DNA of 55,053 nt from Candidatus Aminicenantota bacterium (lineage in GTDB: Bacteria > Acidobacteriota > Aminicenantia > Aminicenantales > Aminicenantaceae). Location: contig JAFGMO010000079.1 of NCBI GenBank assembly GCA_016927475.1, positions 1-55,053 of the forward strand, read 5' to 3'. Each line of letters begins with the position of its first letter. The first letter of the stretch is position 1. Shown one piece after another: positions 26,070-33,473 of the stretch. The notes beneath the pieces were generated by a model that saw only the letters and a list, made by a program, of their open reading frames with translations, made no database searches and was not told the origin of the DNA. A program made the position numbers and the translations under genes.

Positions 26070-27322
26070 TTGTTTGACCAGCCGATACCCATACCCAACA
26101 CCCAATAATCGGAATCATAATACAGATCACCGGCTGATGTGGAAGTCGCCCTTCTATTCGAAAACACGGCCTGGAAATAGAGGTCAAAGGAAAAAAAACC
26201 GATCTGTCTTTTATCTGTAGGTGACCACATCGGACCATCGTATCCAAATCCAACAGAAAAAACATTCCGGTTAAGGCTGGGGAATACGGGATTCAGTACA
26301 TTCTGCCAATTCTGGTGCCGGGAATATCCCGCCCGCAAAGAAATCACGCTGTTGAGATGATATTCCACTCCTGCCTTTACAGTCCAATTATCTTTCCCCT
26401 CCAGCAAGACCCTCTCAGGCAAAAAATAAAGAGAGATACTTTCCGTTTCTTCTAATTCGGGGATAATATCCCAAGATTCTATCGCACCCCAACCGGTCCA
26501 CTGAAAGTCCAACTGGAGAGATATTTTCCGATGGGGTGACAGCATAAACCCTAGCAGAACCTCGGAAGGCAGGGTTATCTGAGACGTTGCGTTCCGGCTT
26601 GGGAAATACGACAGCTTGTAAAGCCCTTTGCTTTTTATGGTTGTTTTGTGCTGGTATTTGCCGCCCACATGAAATCTTTCAGAAATGTGAAACAGAAAAC
26701 CCGCGGAAAAACTCACAGCATTTCCACTGACATCAAAGCTTTTTAGAATATCTTCTTCGATAAACTCCCCTTTGTAATTATAGTATGAAAAGGGTAAAGT
26801 ATGCGCCCATTCCAGGCCGGAAAAAATAAAATCCGGTCCCAATCCAAAAGCAAACCGGTCACTGATTCTGAAAGCCAATACGGGCCGAATGGTGGTTGAA
26901 GTTAATTTCGAGCGAACACAACGCAGACTATCCTCCCAATCCTGCGGCCATTTCGACTCAAAAACATAAGGAGCAAACATACCCATCCCAAAGCTTATTC
27001 CGTTCAGTAATTGAAACGAAAAATAATAGGAACCCCGAAACTGCCGGGAACGGCTCCTTACCGGGGAGCCCACAGTTTCACCTTCAACAGCATGCCCCAG
27101 ATTTCCGTAAAGAAGATTGAGTTTGATGTTTATCCCCTCAAAAAAGGCAATTCCCGCCGGATTGTAATAGACTGCAGAGGGATCATCAGCCCTGGCGACA
27201 AACGCCCCACCGTAAGTCCCCGCCTTTCCTCCACATTCGAACAGGTGGAAGTCCGATGCCGGAAGAAAACACCAGCTCATGGTCAAGAAAAATCCTATAA
27301 ACGCTGTCTTTTTTTTTGCCAT
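26042..27322 (-). CDS. FadL/OmpP1/TodX family outer-membrane protein 1
   Basis: Outer-membrane barrel for uptake of hydrophobic compounds, 426 aa. A signal peptide at the N-terminus is followed by the family hallmark GAFVARADDPSAVYYNPAGIAF and then beta-strand repeats with aromatic girdle residues up to YWVLGMGIGW. The frame opens at 27388, but the ATG at 27322 has GGGGGAGA 8 nt upstream and begins the signal peptide. The protein ends with a short hydrophilic tail (NKGTFPKGTP) encoded by the right arm of the inverted repeat, instead of the aromatic residue usual for outer-membrane barrels. It is divergent from the C69 dipeptidase gene. Ligand unknown. Confidence 0.88.
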   Translation of the reverse strand: MAKKKTAFIGFFLTMSWCFLPASDFHLFECGGKAGTYGGAFVARADDPSAVYYNPAGIAFFEGINIKLNLLYGNLGHAVEGETVGSPVRSRSRQFRGSYYFSFQLLNGISFGMGMFAPYVFESKWPQDWEDSLRCVRSKLTSTTIRPVLAFRISDRFAFGLGPDFIFSGLEWAHTLPFSYYNYKGEFIEEDILKSFDVSGNAVSFSAGFLFHISERFHVGGKYQHKTTIKSKGLYKLSYFPSRNATSQITLPSEVLLGFMLSPHRKISLQLDFQWTGWGAIESWDIIPELEETESISLYFLPERVLLEGKDNWTVKAGVEYHLNSVISLRAGYSRHQNWQNVLNPVFPSLNRNVFSVGFGYDGPMWSPTDKRQIGFFSFDLYFQAVFSNRRATSTSAGDLYYDSDYWVLGMGIGWSNKGTFPKGTP

Positions 27323-27505
27323 GATGAATTCTCCCCCATTTATTCCATTTAATACTCCCATTTTATCATCCACTTTGTCAAACTTCATTTTACTTGAAAA
27401 TTTCGATTTTTTTATCTAGGGTAAAAGCTGCAAAATGTAACAATCCTGGATAAGCCGGATGAACACGGCTGAATCAACGAAATGATTGGAAAAGGAGAAA
27501 AAACC

Positions 27506-29071
27506 ATGAAAAAGGCAGCCATTTTCAGCATATTTCTTTTGATGACGGCTCTTCCTTTTTTGGGAGATGAAGAAGGGTGTACGACGATCACCGTCGGAAA
27601 AAAAGCTTCCAGCAGCGGATTCGTCACTACATCCCATACATGCGACAGCCACCGAACAGGCTCGGCCATCACCGTGCAGCCAAGAGCCAGGCACAAACCG
27701 GGAGAAAAAACATCGGTTCACATAAGAGAAAACGACGACAGCGGCCCTATGCCCCAATACAAAAGAGTAAAAATCGGTGAGATTCCGCAGGTTCCCCTAA
27801 CCTATCAATATATCAACACGGCCTATGCCTCCATGAATGAATATCAACTGGCCATCGGGGAATCCACATTCGGAGGACGGGAAGAGCTCAGAAGCGATGA
27901 GGGTCTTATCGACTGCCAGGAACTCTGCCGCCTGATGCTGGAGCGCTGTAAAACAGCCCGGGAGGCCCTCAACCTGGCGGGAGAGCTGACCAAAAAATTC
28001 GGCTACAACGACGGCGGGGAATGTCTAACCATCGCCGATAAGAACGAGGTTTGGCATCTGGAGATTCTCGGCCCCGGAAAAGGCAAAACAGGCTCCATCT
28101 GGGCTGCCCAAAGAGTTCCCGATAACCATGTTTCGGTCTGCGCCAATGGAAGCCGCATACGGGAAATCAACCTCAAACAGCCGGATTATTTTTTAGCCTC
28201 GGAAAATGTTTTTAGCGCCGCCGTAGAGAACGGCTGGTGGGACCCTAAATCCGGCATACCTTTTGAATTCTGCTATGCCTACTCCCCTGAAAGCCGGACT
28301 TCCTTTGCGACTAGAAGAAGGGAATGGCGGGTTTTAAGCCTTATCGCCCCTTCCCTCAAGCTCCATCCCAATTCTGAAAATTATCCCTTTTCCGTAAAGC
28401 CGGACCAATCCGTCACTCTCGAACAGCTTATCGACATTTTCGGCGACACGTTCGAGGGGACGGACTTCGACATGACAAAAAATATCGTGGCTCCGGATAA
28501 TGATGGGAAAATGATCAAAAGCCCCTTTGCCAATCCTTTTATGCCTTATGACATGAATCCCCTGTTCAAGATAAACGGGGGCTGGGGCTGGAGAGGCGAA
28601 CGGCCGATAGCCCGATTGTACTGCATGTACGCCATCATCACCCAGTCCAGAAGCGACATGCCCGACCCGGTCGGGGGCGTCGTTTGGCTCAGCTACGACA
28701 ATCCGGCCACAACAGTCTGGGTTCCTTTTTATGCATCTGTCCAGAGGATGCCGGAATCCTATACCGTTGAGGGCCGTAACGGATACAGCCGGAAATCAGC
28801 CTGGTGGGCTTACAATAGAGCCAGCACTCTGGCCGCCCAGCGATGGGGTGATATGAGAAAAGACGTCGAAAAGATCAGGAAAACACTTCAGACGGAAGCC
28901 CTCGGTAAACAAAAAGAGATTGAGGCGAAAGCTCTCGAGCTGTATAAATCATCACCGGAAAAAGCGGCATCGTTTTTAACCAAATATTCTATCGATTTCG
29001 CCGCGAAAGCGGCCGAAGCCTTCTGGAAGCTCGGGGACTTTCTTTGGACGAAGTATGATGAAAAATTTTAA
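27506..29071 (+). CDS. C69 family dipeptidase (PepD-like), exported
   Basis: Ntn-hydrolase dipeptidase of family C69. A signal peptide (about 1-19) is followed closely by Cys25 in EEGCTTITVGKKAS, the expected N-terminal nucleophile once the leader is removed. Further family motifs: SHTCDSHRTG, TAYASMNEYQLAIGESTFGG and NDGGECLTIADKNEVWHLEI. The C-terminal 80 residues are helical. The product is 521 aa, normal for the family. The frame opens at 27482, but the ATG at 27506 has AAAGGAGAAA 5 nt upstream and starts the signal sequence. It would act in the periplasm on dipeptides released by endo- and tripeptidases. Confidence 0.94.
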   Translation: MKKAAIFSIFLLMTALPFLGDEEGCTTITVGKKASSSGFVTTSHTCDSHRTGSAITVQPRARHKPGEKTSVHIRENDDSGPMPQYKRVKIGEIPQVPLTYQYINTAYASMNEYQLAIGESTFGGREELRSDEGLIDCQELCRLMLERCKTAREALNLAGELTKKFGYNDGGECLTIADKNEVWHLEILGPGKGKTGSIWAAQRVPDNHVSVCANGSRIREINLKQPDYFLASENVFSAAVENGWWDPKSGIPFEFCYAYSPESRTSFATRRREWRVLSLIAPSLKLHPNSENYPFSVKPDQSVTLEQLIDIFGDTFEGTDFDMTKNIVAPDNDGKMIKSPFANPFMPYDMNPLFKINGGWGWRGERPIARLYCMYAIITQSRSDMPDPVGGVVWLSYDNPATTVWVPFYASVQRMPESYTVEGRNGYSRKSAWWAYNRASTLAAQRWGDMRKDVEKIRKTLQTEALGKQKEIEAKALELYKSSPEKAASFLTKYSIDFAAKAAEAFWKLGDFLWTKYDEKF

Positions 29072-29165
29072 CCTGCACAGCTTCATACGCCGACGCCTCG
29101 CAACTGCGGCGAGATTGACTCGTGAATAGCACAGATGCCCTCTACTATTCAGGCTGAGAAGGGAG

Positions 29166-29194
29166 GGGGAGCAGGGATTTTTTCCCGGCTCCCC
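29166..29194. terminator. GC-rich hairpin between convergent genes
   Basis: GGGGAGC-A-GGG, a 7-nt A/T loop, CCC-G-GCTCCCC: ten pairs with one mismatch, in the 183 bp between the convergent dipeptidase and BlaR1-like genes. No clear T-run on either side, so it is a likely but imperfect bidirectional terminator. Confidence 0.5.
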
Positions 29195-29254
29195 TGAAAT
29201 TGCCGATCTTTTTTCGCGGCGACAAAATCTTTTTGACGATGCGGGTAATCGCTT

Positions 29255-30715
29255 TTATTTGTTCTTTTTGGCCTTTGTCTTTGTGATCACCTTTTTGATA
29301 TTCTCCTTTTCTTTTTCCAAAAAGGCGACTTTTTCCTTGAGTTTTTTCTTCACTTCGGGGTCATCGGTTTTTTCATATTTGGCTTTCAGCATCTTCTGCA
29401 GTTTATCCACTTCCAAATATCGGGCCTTCAGCTCTTCTATTTTTTTATTCTCCATTATTTCCGATTTCCCGTTGGCTTTTCCAGCAGCGTATTCCTTCTC
29501 CAGCATCATGAGTTTTTCCTTGATCTCCTTTTTTTTCTCGGGGTCGTCTGTTTTTTCGTATGCGGCTTTGAGCTCTTTGACGATGTCGGTGTAAGGCTTT
29601 TCCCCGTGTTCAGTTTTCACCCAGCCATTTTCCTTTTTCCAGGCCTGAATTTTATTAAGCTTCGCTTTAATCTCCACTTTTTTCTCAGGATCTTCAGTTT
29701 TTTCGTAAAGCTTTTTGAGTTCTGTTTCCTGCTCTAGAATTAGTTTCATCTTTTTTTTCTTTTCCAGTTCCTTTTCCTTAGCAGTCTTTTCTTCCTGGTC
29801 CCAGGCATACGGCTGATGAAGCACTCCGGATTCTGAAAAAGCGGCCCCATGCTCGGCCTGGTCCGTTACCGGTTTGGATTCGGCAAAGACCAAGACAAGA
29901 AGTATGAGCACGGGCAAAACCAGCAGGACTTTAAGCCTTGCCCCTCCTTTTGATTTGTTTTTTGCCATCATGGTTATTCTCCTTTTGATTAACGACTGGC
30001 TGAAATTGTTCGTGAATTCAAACATCTTCAGCCCCACATGCTGCTCGAAGATGAGCAGTTGATACTTAACCCTGCTGCAGCCCTGCGCAATGACTGCCTG
30101 ATCGGCCAAGTATTCATGTGTTTCCTTTAGTGATTTTTTGTATGGCCATACAAAAGGATTAAACCACTGAATTACGGTCAAACATTCCATAAGAAGCAGG
30201 TCTATGGAATGATACTGTCTCATATGAGCCCATTCATGCGTGAGAATTCTTTCGAATCCCTGGCTCTCAAACTCTTCTTTATTGATGAATAAATAGTGAA
30301 AAAAGGAAAATGGAGCCGTGTCCTCGTCCGTCAAGACGACTTTGACTCCATTATAATTAAAATATCCGCATTTCCGTATCAAGAACTGAATCTGGGCCAG
30401 CCGCAGCACAAACCGGAAAAGAAAAAAACCGGCACCCAGAAAAAATATCAATAAAAAAATATCATATATAAAGAAAGATGGGGCGGATACCATGTTCGAA
30501 GGAACAGCAGTAACACTGCTCATTCTGGGAGGACTTGTCCTGAACGGCGATGTAATATTGATCAAGGGAATGATAAGAGCCAGAGGGATGGAAAGGATCA
30601 AGAATATCCTGTTAAAAAGAAAAAATGTTTCCTTTTTAAGAAAAATCCAATAAATCCCATAAAAAAAAGCCAGGCATATCCCCGTCTCTAAAAGATATTG
30701 AAGGATGTCATTCAT
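29255..30715 (-). CDS. BlaR1-like M56 membrane metallopeptidase with C-terminal charged repeats
   Basis: Membrane sensor protease partner of the BlaI-type repressor, 486 aa. Four hydrophobic segments (about 8-25, 35-55, 82-107, 262-280) surround a zinc peptidase domain with HEWAH at residues 160-164 and a downstream ETHEYLADQ motif (third ligand). In BlaR1 and MecR1 the last segment is followed by a penicillin-binding sensor; here residues about 300-486 are instead Lys/Glu-rich helices containing three copies of a YEKTxDPExK...KxKL unit (near 348, 405 and 455), predicted outside the membrane. So the signal is probably not a beta-lactam. The ATG at 30715 lies inside the end of the regulator gene (8-nt overlap), which sets this start over the upstream one at 30778. 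Confidence 0.88.
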   Translation of the reverse strand: MNDILQYLLETGICLAFFYGIYWIFLKKETFFLFNRIFLILSIPLALIIPLINITSPFRTSPPRMSSVTAVPSNMVSAPSFFIYDIFLLIFFLGAGFFLFRFVLRLAQIQFLIRKCGYFNYNGVKVVLTDEDTAPFSFFHYLFINKEEFESQGFERILTHEWAHMRQYHSIDLLLMECLTVIQWFNPFVWPYKKSLKETHEYLADQAVIAQGCSRVKYQLLIFEQHVGLKMFEFTNNFSQSLIKRRITMMAKNKSKGGARLKVLLVLPVLILLVLVFAESKPVTDQAEHGAAFSESGVLHQPYAWDQEEKTAKEKELEKKKKMKLILEQETELKKLYEKTEDPEKKVEIKAKLNKIQAWKKENGWVKTEHGEKPYTDIVKELKAAYEKTDDPEKKKEIKEKLMMLEKEYAAGKANGKSEIMENKKIEELKARYLEVDKLQKMLKAKYEKTDDPEVKKKLKEKVAFLEKEKENIKKVITKTKAKKNK

Positions 30716-31094
30716 GTTCGTCCTTTTTTTGCTTGTTGATTTCTTCAATGATTCTGTTCTTGATCTCTTCCAATTCATCGAGGCTCATATCCTTGTCTTT
30801 TGCAAAAAAGGAAACCATTTCCGTAAAAGAATCACTGAAATAATCACGGACAAAATTTTTCAGGAAAGCTTTTGTGTAGTCTTTTTTTTGAACAACCGGA
30901 AAATATTCATAAGAATTTCCATAGGAGTTATGGTCGACAAATCCTTTTTTCTCCAGAATCCGGACTATGGTCGAGACCGTGTTGTAGGCAGGTTTGGGTT
31001 TGGGAAGCTGGTCGATGATATCCTTCACAAACCCTTTTTCCAAGGCCCACAAAACAAACATAATTTGTTCTTCGGCTTTTGTAAGTTGTTTCAT
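30708..31094 (-). CDS. BlaI/MecI/CopY family repressor
   Basis: Winged-helix repressor (128 aa) that should dimerise on its operator and be inactivated by proteolysis through the M56 partner. Residues 1-70 hold the DNA-binding domain (LTKAEEQIMFVLWALEKG, then AYNTVSTIVRILEKKGFVDH); the rest is the dimerisation/cleavage region ending in charged helices. The frame opens at 31112; the ATG at 31094 (MKQLTKAEE) matches family N-termini. The next gene overlaps its end by 8 nt, so regulator and sensor are translationally coupled. Confidence 0.93.
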   Translation of the reverse strand: MKQLTKAEEQIMFVLWALEKGFVKDIIDQLPKPKPAYNTVSTIVRILEKKGFVDHNSYGNSYEYFPVVQKKDYTKAFLKNFVRDYFSDSFTEMVSFFAKDKDMSLDELEEIKNRIIEEINKQKKDEHE

Positions 31095-31103
31095 CGCATT
31101 TCC

Positions 31104-31148
31104 AATATACAACTAATAACTTAGTTTGTCAACTATAAGATTAGTTGT
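31104..31148 (-). promoter_or_regulatory. BlaI-type operator and strong promoter, near-leaderless
   Basis: On the minus strand a near-consensus promoter: TTGACA (31132-31127), 17-bp spacer, TATATT (31109-31104). A 9-bp perfect inverted repeat ACAACTAAT (31109-31117) / ATTAGTTGT (31140-31148) brackets it, with an inner imperfect dyad CTTAGTT...AACTATAAG. The -10 box ends 9 nt before the ATG at 31094, so the transcript leader would be only a few bases. Such overlap suits autorepression by the BlaI-type protein. Confidence 0.75.
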
Positions 31149-31333
31149 TCTAGATAATTTCTGTCCCATTTGGACTTTTTTGGGGCGAAAATTGGCTTTG
31201 TGGCCCGATTTTCTGTTGAAATTTTATGTTAAGTTGTTGTTAATAAATGAGATGACCGGGCCTAATAATCATCTAGAAGATCCTTTCATCAAAAGAGAAG
31301 GTAGTATACTCTTCAAAAGAAAGGAGCATAAAG

Positions 31334-31421
31334 ATGGTTTATTATGGTGCCGCCGACCTTCATTCGAATAATACCCGAGTTAAAAGAAAAATCCCCACGA
31401 AGAGAATCATTTTTTTCTTGT
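31334..31421 (+). pseudogene. Possible IS110-family transposase N-terminal remnant
   Basis: In an AT-rich, otherwise gene-free stretch (31149-31616), an ATG with AAGGAG upstream starts MVYYGAADLHSNNTRV and stops at a TAA after about 29 codons. The start resembles the beginning of IS110-family transposases (YYGxxDLHSNN, containing the first catalytic Asp). No further transposase motifs are seen. From about 31440 another open stretch runs into the overlap with the next gene's ATG (its last residues read VYFTNVMQEVT). I do not recognise it; it may be a decayed gene. Confidence 0.4.
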
Positions 31422-31616
31422 ATTTATAAAAATAAATCTGTATGGTATAAAAACCAATTTAAATCTGGGTGCAAAAGATTGTACACTGGCCGCCCTAAAA
31501 CTTTTTTCCAACCGGGTTCCCACCGCTTTCGAGCAACGTGGCGGTATTGAAGATGAAAAACAAATCACATCGGCCGTGTCGACAGTCTACTTTACAAATG
31601 TTATGCAGGAGGTAAC

Positions 31617-32960
31617 ATGAAAAAAGGAATAATCCTGACCGCTCTAGTTTGTTTCACGGCACCGGTGGTTTTTGGAACCATCATCACCAACACAAACCAG
31701 AGTGCCCAGTATCTCCGTCTGCTTTCCCGGGGCGCGTCGACCGAGATCGACGCCGTCTATTACAACCCGGCTGGTGTGCTTCAGATGGACGATGGATTTC
31801 ACTTCTCTTTTCACAACCAGACAGTTTTTCAGGATAAAACGGTCGTCAACAATTTCCCCTTTCTCAATGAGTCTGAGTACCTGGGAGAAGTGAATGTACC
31901 CTTTTTTCCTAGCTTTTTCGCAGCTTTTAAAACGGGCAAATTTGCCCTGTCTTTCGGTTTCGGCCCGAATTCCGGCGGGGGCTCGGCCGATTTTGCCAGC
32001 GGCCTTCCTTCGTTTGAGACCTCTTTTTCCATGATGCCAACCATGCTGACACTTATGGGCCTGCCCACGACAGCCTATTCAGTGGATATCGCCTTCAACG
32101 GAAAATCCGTTTTCTACGGTTTTCAACTCAACGCTTCTATAGGTCTAACAGACACATTTTCTGTGGCTGCCGGCGCCCGGTATATCAGCGCTGTCAATAA
32201 CTATGAGGGAAGCATCGGCAACGTCATGATCAACCCGCAGCACCCACTTATCAATCCCACGGGAGCTATGATCTCCGCTCCCCAGTTTTTCACGTTAATT
32301 GGAGATCCTCTGACCGCAGCTTTGACATCGGATATGTCCCTCGAGGTCAAACAGACCGGAACGGGATTCACCCCCATCGTGGGATTGCACTTCAAACCGG
32401 TCGAACAGCTGAATATCGGAGTGCGATATGAATTCAAGACAAAACTGGAGTTGACGAACGACACAACGGTAGACGATTCGGGGCTCTTTCCCGATGGATA
32501 CTCCTTCAGAAAAGATATTCCCGCCATTCTGGCCGTCGGCGTGGATTACGCCCTCATGGAAAAGCTCAGAGCCATGCTCACCTTTCAGATGTTTTTCGAT
32601 AAAAGCGCCAACTGGGAAGGGTTGGAGGATTATGTCGATTCCAATTCTTTCGACATCGGCTTCGGTCTCGAATACAACATCACTCCCAGTTTTCTCATCA
32701 GTGCCGGATACCTGTACACAAAAGTCGGTGTCAACGAAGACTACCAGTCCGAACTCGACTTCCAGCTTTCCAGTAATGCCGTGGCTGCCGGCGGCAAATT
32801 CACCATCAACAATAAGTTCGATATTGACCTGGGAGCTTTTTATGTCATGTACCAGGATGATGACAAAACAATCAATTATCTCATCGGTCCTTTTCTGGAA
32901 ACCTATAAACAGACGAGTTTGGGCGTCGCCATCGGGCTGACCTATCATCTGACAAAATAA
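31617..32960 (+). CDS. FadL/OmpP1/TodX family outer-membrane protein 2
   Basis: Outer-membrane hydrophobic-substrate channel, 447 aa. Signal peptide 1-19 (ending VFG), then RGASTEIDAVYYNPAGVLQM, the FadL N-terminal hatch signature. Beta-hairpin repeats follow, including FGFGPNSGGGSADF and AGYLYTKVGVNEDYQ, and the protein ends GLTYHLTK. AGGAGG lies 4-5 nt before the ATG. It is the second FadL-like gene in the window but is not an obvious recent duplicate of the first. It stands between the decayed stretch and a terminator, so it is probably monocistronic. Confidence 0.9.
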   Translation: MKKGIILTALVCFTAPVVFGTIITNTNQSAQYLRLLSRGASTEIDAVYYNPAGVLQMDDGFHFSFHNQTVFQDKTVVNNFPFLNESEYLGEVNVPFFPSFFAAFKTGKFALSFGFGPNSGGGSADFASGLPSFETSFSMMPTMLTLMGLPTTAYSVDIAFNGKSVFYGFQLNASIGLTDTFSVAAGARYISAVNNYEGSIGNVMINPQHPLINPTGAMISAPQFFTLIGDPLTAALTSDMSLEVKQTGTGFTPIVGLHFKPVEQLNIGVRYEFKTKLELTNDTTVDDSGLFPDGYSFRKDIPAILAVGVDYALMEKLRAMLTFQMFFDKSANWEGLEDYVDSNSFDIGFGLEYNITPSFLISAGYLYTKVGVNEDYQSELDFQLSSNAVAAGGKFTINNKFDIDLGAFYVMYQDDDKTINYLIGPFLETYKQTSLGVAIGLTYHLTK

Positions 32961-32979
32961 CACAGGTTCTTAGAATACA

Positions 32980-33004
32980 AGGGGGCCCATGGATGGCCCC
33001 CTTA
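32980..33004. terminator. Strong GC hairpin after the FadL-like gene
   Basis: AAGGGGGCC, 7-nt loop, GGCCCCCTT: nine perfect pairs, 20 bp after the porin stop codon. The following sequence is only weakly T-rich, so termination is likely but not textbook rho-independent. Confidence 0.65.
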
Positions 33005-33055
33005 ACTCATCATTCCTAGGAACATCCGGCTATCCTATTCCCCTTTCCGGATGCT

Positions 33056-33121
33056 ATTTCTTCGATAATTCGTAAAAATGTATTGACTTTTTTCTCTATT
33101 TCTTCGATAATTCGTAGAAAT
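33056..33121 (+). promoter_or_regulatory. PadR 2 promoter with two palindromic operator copies
   Basis: Two near-identical 24-bp dyads, ATTTCTTCGATAATTCGTAAAAAT-like at 33056-33079 and 33098-33121, start exactly 42 bp apart (about four helical turns). The second is an almost perfect palindrome: ATTTCT-T-CGA-TAAT-TCG-T-AGAAAT. A promoter lies across them: TTGACT (33083-33088), 17-bp spacer, GATAAT (33106-33111), so the -10 box is inside the second dyad. The PadR gene begins at 33140. This geometry fits cooperative autorepression. Confidence 0.8.
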
Positions 33122-33139
33122 AGAGCAAGGAAATTCAAA

Positions 33140-33466
33140 ATGAAAGATTTGAACCTAACTGAAGAGATGGTTCTTCTGGCGGTATGGAAGCTCAATGAAG
33201 ACGCTTACGGTGTCAAGATACGACAGCGCATATCCCATGAAACGGGCCGGTCATTCCCTTACGGAACCCTCTACAGCACTCTGGAAAAAATGGAAAAAAA
33301 AGGATTCCTGATAATGACCCTGGGAGACCCGCTCCCTCAGCGGGGCGGAAGGCGAAAGCACTATTATTCCATCACCCCGGCCGGCATTAAAGCCCTCAAA
33401 ACGGCTTTATCGCTGAAAAAAATACTTTGGGACACCGAGACCGAAAAAGCGCTTCTCAAGAACTGA
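33140..33466 (+). CDS. PadR family transcriptional regulator 2
   Basis: Winged-helix PadR repressor of 108 aa. DNA-binding region EEMVLLAVWKLNEDAYG and YGTLYSTLEKMEKKGFL; wing PQRGGRRKHYYSITPAG, the most typical PadR wing of the four in this window. The frame opens at 33083, but that start would lie inside the promoter; the ATG at 33140 has AAGGA 7 nt upstream. The downstream permease starts 7 bp after the stop. Its own promoter carries the paired palindromes described separately, so it is probably its own repressor. Confidence 0.93.
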   Translation: MKDLNLTEEMVLLAVWKLNEDAYGVKIRQRISHETGRSFPYGTLYSTLEKMEKKGFLIMTLGDPLPQRGGRRKHYYSITPAGIKALKTALSLKKILWDTETEKALLKN

Positions 33467-33473
33467 GGAATAC

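Noticed and set aside
32295..32963. 222-codon minus-strand frame opposite the second FadL-like gene
   Set aside because: The plus-strand porin has signal peptide, RBS and family motifs; the antisense frame shows none.
33056..33121. Start of a CRISPR array
   Set aside because: Only two repeats, palindromic, sitting on a promoter, no cas genes.
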